Translations under genes and position numbers: made by a program | In this document: positions 6,801-8,450 of the stretch, one piece after another | Layout: each line of letters opens with the position of its first letter | Position numbering within the stretch: the first letter of the stretch is position 1 | Notes under the pieces: model-generated | Told to the model about the DNA's origin: nothing | Databases searched by the model: none | The model's input: only the letters and a program-made list of their open reading frames with translations | Assembly: GCA_011390035.1 (NCBI GenBank) | Contig: JAABTE010000096.1 | Location: forward strand, 1 to 8,450 | Direction: 5' to 3' | Origin: Desulfobacteraceae bacterium | GTDB lineage: Bacteria > Desulfobacterota > Desulfobacteria > Desulfobacterales > JAABSP01 | DNA: 8,450 nt

Positions 6801-7214
6801 CTGGAAAAGGCCATGAGCGCGGCCGCCTGGGCCGAGGCCCACGATTTTGTGATGCAATTTCCGGTCGGATATCATACAATCATCGGAGAGGGCGGCCTCC
6901 CGCTCACCATCGGCCAGCGGCAGCGGATCTGCATCGCCCGGCAGCTCGCGGGGGATCCTGCGATGCTGATCATCGACGCGGCCACCGACGCCCTGGACAT
7001 CGAGACGGAAAAGGCGCTGCACGCCCGCCTGGGCCGGATCATGCGGGGCGGCACCCTCTTTGTGGTGGCCCACCGGCCCGCCGTGGCGGCGGACGCGGAC
7101 CTGATCCTGGCGCTGGAAAACGGGGCCATTGTGGAGCAGGGGCGGCACCATGAGCTGATGGATCGGCAGGGGCTGTACTATTATCTGAATCTCTCCCGGA
7201 TGGAGATCAACTGA
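3900..7214 (+). CDS. Peptidase-containing ABC exporter with two N-terminal cyclic-nucleotide-binding domains
   Basis: This 1104-residue four-part fusion should process and export a double-glycine-leader peptide. Domains: residues 6-20, LSD-type repeat; about 24-145 and 165-279, two cyclic-nucleotide-binding domains, each with the phosphate-cassette Gly-Glu and a following Arg (HFGEKCLIEAAVRFAS; FFGEKALIEEKNRAAT); about 333-460, C39 peptidase with Gln339, Cys345 (TDCGAACLAM), His418 (GGYHWVAVYRV) and Asp434 (ADPAAG) all present; about 480-781, six-helix ABC membrane domain; 792-851, five 12-residue repeats; about 858 on, ATPase. In the ATPase the A-loop Tyr872, Walker A Lys904 (GRAGSGKTT), Q-loop Gln946 and H-loop His1058 are intact. 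The signature is LTIGQ (1002-1006), and Walker B reads Asp1026-Ala1027, lacking the catalytic Glu. The architecture recalls cyanobacterial HetC/SunT-like exporters. It is the first gene of an operon with ppiC (10-bp gap) and the peptide gene. An in-frame ATG at 3840 would add a hydrophobic 20-residue extension; neither start has a good ribosome binding site. Confidence 0.94.
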   Translation: MNDTILSDLSDLSNLSDLSGLKESPFFAFFEDGELEEILSFAEKQRYDFGDFIVREGEEASAFYFLVSGRVKVIKQYGGTETTLATIEKGNHFGEKCLIEAAVRFASVIAAADSAVIRFPKDRFRAYIAARPRVKEYIEQYLRDIGLINLIRLTTGFGTRIPLKQFKTLIQSLERESHAPGEIIFREGTPGDRFYIIQEGICEVLKKNAGGEQIPLIKLEKGKFFGEKALIEEKNRAATVRALTDCRLLSLSRERFLQLYRLAPAVTQVFEDKLREYRRYNAHVLNAKRPKIDDAISSQAVDIEKLVTTGKAAAPPLSDAVAGFESSGPPIRSFPMIHQHTITDCGAACLAMICRHYGKFVGLGHLRDMSNITLDGASMRSLAEAAGKLGLAGQAVRMNMASLARSRLPAICHWGGYHWVAVYRVTERHVYMADPAAGRVRHSHADFMGQFSGNALLLRPTDAFTTEPVGATTLAQLPPLLFAHRRTIAGILACALALSLMGLATPLFTQLIIDRVLGERNLSLLRVMMTGMVVLFVFQTLLNIIKSQLTFRAAARIDLQLFGDLFDHLFRLPLLFFKTRRTRDLAALFNENRRLQSFLTGNAVNLSIDLFSMTLYLGAMCLYSLRLTGIFLGFVAFTLLITAWMAPRARRLGQELDRETARQSLHLAETLTGMETLKATAAEAHRRRLWRDAHERLIRLRYRHFQWETAMKTTIRSLGFGATALILYVGALQVVAGRMTPGQLMAFVGVAAAVMFPMTALLGFWDEIQSARGRLDRLGDVYNATPEPEGDPDSNNETGLKGYPDSKVKTGPTGETDSKGAAEPKGYPDSKLKTGPTGQPDSKVETAPDGAPAAALTDMRGLVTFENVSFRYGSGDAPPILRDIGFTAYPGWKVAVVGRAGSGKTTLVRMINGLLRPESGTVRIDGIDIRRLAPRKLRERIGMAAQDGFIFSGTIYENIALGRPAVTLEKAMSAAAWAEAHDFVMQFPVGYHTIIGEGGLPLTIGQRQRICIARQLAGDPAMLIIDAATDALDIETEKALHARLGRIMRGGTLFVVAHRPAVAADADLILALENGAIVEQGRHHELMDRQGLYYYLNLSRMEIN
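3915..3959 (+). repeat. 9-bp in-frame tandem repeat x5 at the exporter N-terminus
   Basis: Five 9-bp units (consensus t-t-a/g-t-c-g-g-a-t) run from codon 6 to codon 20 of the exporter gene and encode LSD-LSD-LSN-LSD-LSG. The array immediately precedes the first cyclic-nucleotide-binding domain. It is AT-rich compared with the rest of the gene. Confidence 0.9.
6273..6452 (+). repeat. 36-bp in-frame tandem repeat x5 in the exporter linker
   Basis: The 10-mer cggattcaaa occurs at 6274, 6310, 6346, 6382 and 6418, exactly 36 bp apart each time. It marks five 12-residue units: PDSNNETGLKGY, PDSKVKTGPTGE, TDSKGAAEPKGY, PDSKLKTGPTGQ and PDSKVETAPDGA. Units 2 and 4, and units 1 and 3, resemble each other most, so a 72-bp doublet probably duplicated last. 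The array links the membrane domain (ending near residue 781) to the ATPase domain and is predicted to be flexible and hydrophilic. Confidence 0.95.
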
Positions 7215-7215
7215 A

Positions 7216-7219
7216 AGGA
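7216..7219 (+). promoter_or_regulatory. Ribosome binding site of the ppiC-like gene
   Basis: AGGA (within GAAAGGAAC), starting just after the exporter stop codon TGA (7212-7214), lies 5 bases before the ATG at 7225. The tight 10-bp gap supports co-translation with the exporter. Confidence 0.75.
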
Positions 7220-7224
7220 ACGGC

Positions 7225-7953
7225 ATGCGCGCATTGGCCACCGTCGGCGAAGCGAGGCTGACGGAGACGGATCTGATAAAATACCTGAAACTGTCCGGCA
7301 AGATGGCGCCCCTGATCGACGAGCTGTCCGTCGGTCAGATTGCCCGGAACTGGTTTTCAGGGCAGAACCTGCGGATCTCCACGGAGGACCTTCAAGCGGC
7401 CTGCGACCGGTACCGGGAGCGGCTGGGGCTCCACGAGGCCGCCGGCACCCGCAACTGGCTCCAGAACATGGGCGTTGCGGTGGACGATTTCGAGACGCAT
7501 ATGGAAACCCAGTTGATGGTGGAGCGCGTCCGCCAGACGGTGGCGTCTCCGGAAAAGGTGGCCGCCTATTTCGAAAAGCATCGCAAGGAGCTGGACCGCT
7601 TCATCGTCAGTCACATCGTACTGGCCGAGGCGGGCCGGGCCTCCGTGATCAAGTCGGACATTGAGGAGGAGGGGCTGGATTTCGGCGAGCTGGCCCGGGC
7701 CCATTCCCTCAACGCCCTGACCCGGCCCATGGGCGGCTTTATCGGCCCCGTATCCAGAAAAGAGCTGGAAAAGATGCTGGAGACCGCCGTGGGCGATCCG
7801 GCCCCCGGCGATCTGATCGGGCCGCTGAAGACGGGCAAGTTATACCAGATCATCCAAATCGACCAGATTCTTCCGGCGGATCGGCTCAATGACGAGCTTT
7901 ACGCCGACATTTCAGAAACCCTGTTTCAAAATTGGATCGCCGAATGGAAGTGA
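7225..7953 (+). CDS. PpiC/parvulin-type peptidyl-prolyl isomerase, cytoplasmic form
   Basis: This 242-residue protein has two parts. Residues 1-110 are helical and SurA/PrsA-like; the opening LATVGEARLTETDLIKYL resembles the start of SurA-type chaperone modules. Residues about 125-215 form a parvulin domain, recognised from FIVSHIVLAEAGRA, the LDFGELARAHSLN helix, the PMGGFIGPVSRKEL turn and the closing DLIGPLKTGKLYQIIQI. Such domains catalyse proline cis-trans isomerisation and often act as chaperones. Unlike SurA, PpiD or PrsA it has no signal peptide, lipobox or membrane segment, so it should act in the cytoplasm. It sits 10 bp after the exporter gene and 37 bp before the double-glycine peptide gene. 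The natural inference is that it binds the peptide or the exporter before secretion. I recall cytoplasmic PpiC-like genes beside similar exporters in cyanobacteria, but could not check this. Catalytic competence is uncertain because parvulin active-site residues are poorly conserved. Confidence 0.86.
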   Translation: MRALATVGEARLTETDLIKYLKLSGKMAPLIDELSVGQIARNWFSGQNLRISTEDLQAACDRYRERLGLHEAAGTRNWLQNMGVAVDDFETHMETQLMVERVRQTVASPEKVAAYFEKHRKELDRFIVSHIVLAEAGRASVIKSDIEEEGLDFGELARAHSLNALTRPMGGFIGPVSRKELEKMLETAVGDPAPGDLIGPLKTGKLYQIIQIDQILPADRLNDELYADISETLFQNWIAEWK

Positions 7954-7977
7954 CCCATTTGCCACGTCCCGGGCGGG

Positions 7978-7985
7978 AAAGGAGG
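7978..7985 (+). promoter_or_regulatory. Strong ribosome binding site of the double-glycine peptide gene
   Basis: AAAGGAGG, a near-perfect Shine-Dalgarno sequence, lies 5 bases before the ATG at 7991. It is the strongest such site in the window and fixes the start of the small gene, whose frame is otherwise open back to 7889 inside the ppiC-like gene. It suggests the peptide is made in greater amounts than its operon partners. Confidence 0.85.
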
Positions 7986-7990
7986 CGGTG

Positions 7991-8206
7991 ATGGCCAGAA
8001 TCGTGATCAGGGATCTGCCGCGGCGCGAGGAGATCAGCCAGGAAGAGATGTGCGATCTGCGGGGCGGCGGCGCCCCCTGTCTCGGCTATATCGGCCCCGC
8101 CGATTCCGGCGGCGCCGGACGGACGGATCGGGTGGACAATCCGGCCATCCGGGCCATTCGGGACGAATACCTGCGCGCCCTTAAGATGATGATCAACATG
8201 GATTGA
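7991..8206 (+). CDS. 71-residue peptide with double-glycine leader, probable substrate of the C39 exporter
   Basis: The leader, residues 1-26, begins ARIVIRDLP and ends ISQEEMCDLRGG. Aligned to the canonical double-glycine motif (Leu -12, Ser -11, Glu -8, Leu -7, Ile -4, Gly -2, Gly -1), it has Ile, Ser, Glu, Met, Leu, Gly and Gly at those positions. Cleavage after Gly26 would release a 45-residue product beginning GAPCLGYIGPADSGG. The product has one Cys (Cys30), a Gly-rich first third, and a C-terminal segment (about Asn50-Asp71) with hydrophobic residues spaced for an amphipathic helix (Ile53, Ile56, Tyr60, Leu64, Met67/68). It is the last gene of the exporter-ppiC operon. No modifying enzyme is adjacent, so the product may be unmodified (a bacteriocin or a signal), or modified by enzymes elsewhere. 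I do not recognise the mature peptide. Gly25-Gly26 is preferred for cleavage, but Gly26-Gly27 is also possible. Confidence 0.87.
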   Translation: MARIVIRDLPRREEISQEEMCDLRGGGAPCLGYIGPADSGGAGRTDRVDNPAIRAIRDEYLRALKMMINMD

Positions 8207-8269
8207 CCGGGAACGACCCGGGAAATTACCGGGAACTGACAGGGAACTGACAGGCAACTGACAGGCAAC
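8204..8269 (+). repeat. 11-bp tandem repeat x6 starting at the peptide gene's stop codon
   Basis: Six head-to-tail 11-bp units lie at 8204, 8215, 8226, 8237, 8248 and 8259: tgaccgggaac, gacccgggaaa, ttaccgggaac, tgacagggaac, tgacaggcaac, tgacaggcaac. A degraded seventh (gacccgggcct) ends at 8280. The first unit begins with the TGA stop codon of the peptide gene. The last two units are identical, suggesting recent duplication at that end. Confidence 0.9.
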
Positions 8270-8299
8270 GACCCGGGCCTGACGGGAGAAGGACCGAAG

Positions 8300-8318
8300 C
8301 GCGCCGGCCGCCGGCGCG
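8300..8318. terminator. GC-rich hairpin between convergent genes, possible bidirectional terminator
   Basis: cgcgccgg (8300-8307) and ccggcgcg (8311-8318) form a perfect 8-bp stem with a 3-base loop. The stem abuts the stop codon of the minus-strand TRAP permease gene and lies 94 bp beyond the peptide gene. There is no T-tract on either side; the minus-strand flank (cttcggtccttctc) is only pyrimidine-rich. It is therefore not a textbook intrinsic terminator, though its position between converging genes fits the role. Confidence 0.45.
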
Positions 8319-8450
8319 TCAGTACATCAGTTCCGGCAGGTATAGCACCACCTGGGGAAAGGCCATCAACAGCGCGATGCCGGCCATTATGGCCAGCAGG
8401 AACGGGAAAATCCCCTTGAAGATCTCCTCCAGGGACACGCCGTTTTCCAC
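8319..8450 (-). CDS. TRAP transporter large permease subunit (DctM type), C-terminal fragment
   Basis: The last 43 residues of a minus-strand gene enter from the right edge. The frame reads VENGVSLEEIFKGIFPFLLA, continues as a hydrophobic helix, and ends FPQVVLYLPELMY before the TGA at 8321-8319. A Glu-Glu-Ile-Phe-x-Gly-(Ile/Val)-x-Pro-Phe motif, a final membrane helix and an ending of Phe-Pro-Gln-x-x-x-x-Leu-Pro match DctM, the 12-helix subunit of tripartite ATP-independent transporters for dicarboxylates and other organic acids. Only the end is present, so the substrate is unknown. The gene converges on the peptide-export operon and is not part of it. Confidence 0.82.
   Translation of the reverse strand: MENGVSLEEIFKGIFPFLLAIMAGIALLMAFPQVVLYLPELMY

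Noticed and set aside
7889..7990. Longer version of the double-glycine peptide beginning inside the ppiC-like gene
   Set aside because: The strong AAAGGAGG site at 7978-7985 and the typical leader start (MARIVIRDLP) place the real start at 7991.
8207..8221. Small inverted repeat ccggg-aacga-cccgg after the peptide stop
   Set aside because: The 5-bp stem arises from neighbouring 11-bp repeat units and has no T-tract, so it is not supported as a terminator.
8204..8280. CRISPR-like array after the peptide gene
   Set aside because: Units are 11 bp with no spacers between them; this is a simple tandem repeat.

Overview
The window is a GC-rich stretch of bacterial chromosome. Gene content and style (a ygeY-ygeW pair, a TRAP dicarboxylate-type permease, a C39-peptidase exporter with cyclic-nucleotide domains) fit an anaerobic, metabolically versatile Gram-negative, most likely a Desulfobacterota-like organism. 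That assignment is inference; no marker gene is present to prove it.

Layout. (i) 3-503 (+) is the 3' end of an ADP-ribosylglycohydrolase (DraG-like) gene. (ii) 646-1854 and 1953-3143 (+) are ygeY (M20-family amidohydrolase) and ygeW (knotted carbamoyltransferase), two partners of the anaerobic purine/ureido-compound degradation cluster. (iii) 3156-3650 (-) is a YhhY/AaaT-like GNAT acetyltransferase, convergent with ygeW. (iv) 3900-8206 (+) is a compact three-gene peptide-export operon. It encodes a 1104-residue exporter (two cyclic-nucleotide-binding domains, a C39 peptidase, a six-helix membrane domain and an ATPase), then a PpiC/parvulin-type prolyl isomerase with no signal peptide, then a 71-residue peptide carrying a textbook double-glycine leader. 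(v) 8319-8450 (-) is the 3' end of a TRAP transporter large permease (DctM type), convergent with the operon, with a strong GC hairpin between them.

How the genes work together. The central inference is that the 71-aa peptide is the dedicated substrate of the exporter. Its leader would be cut after Gly-Gly by the C39 domain, whose catalytic residues are all present. The PpiC protein would help fold or hold the peptide, and the twin cyclic-nucleotide domains would tie export to a second messenger. No RiPP-modifying enzyme, HlyD-type adaptor or immunity gene is visible here. The ATPase has lost its Walker B catalytic glutamate (Asp-Ala-Ala-Thr) and has a divergent signature motif (LTIGQ).

A second theme runs across the whole window. 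There are seven short tandem-repeat arrays with mostly unrelated units and periods of 5, 9, 11, 15, 15, 18 and 36 bp. They lie in gene ends, a domain linker and intergenic gaps. The three arrays inside genes all have periods divisible by three; two of the four intergenic arrays (5 and 11 bp) do not. No RNA genes, insertion sequences or CRISPR arrays were seen, and no gap between genes exceeds 300 bases.
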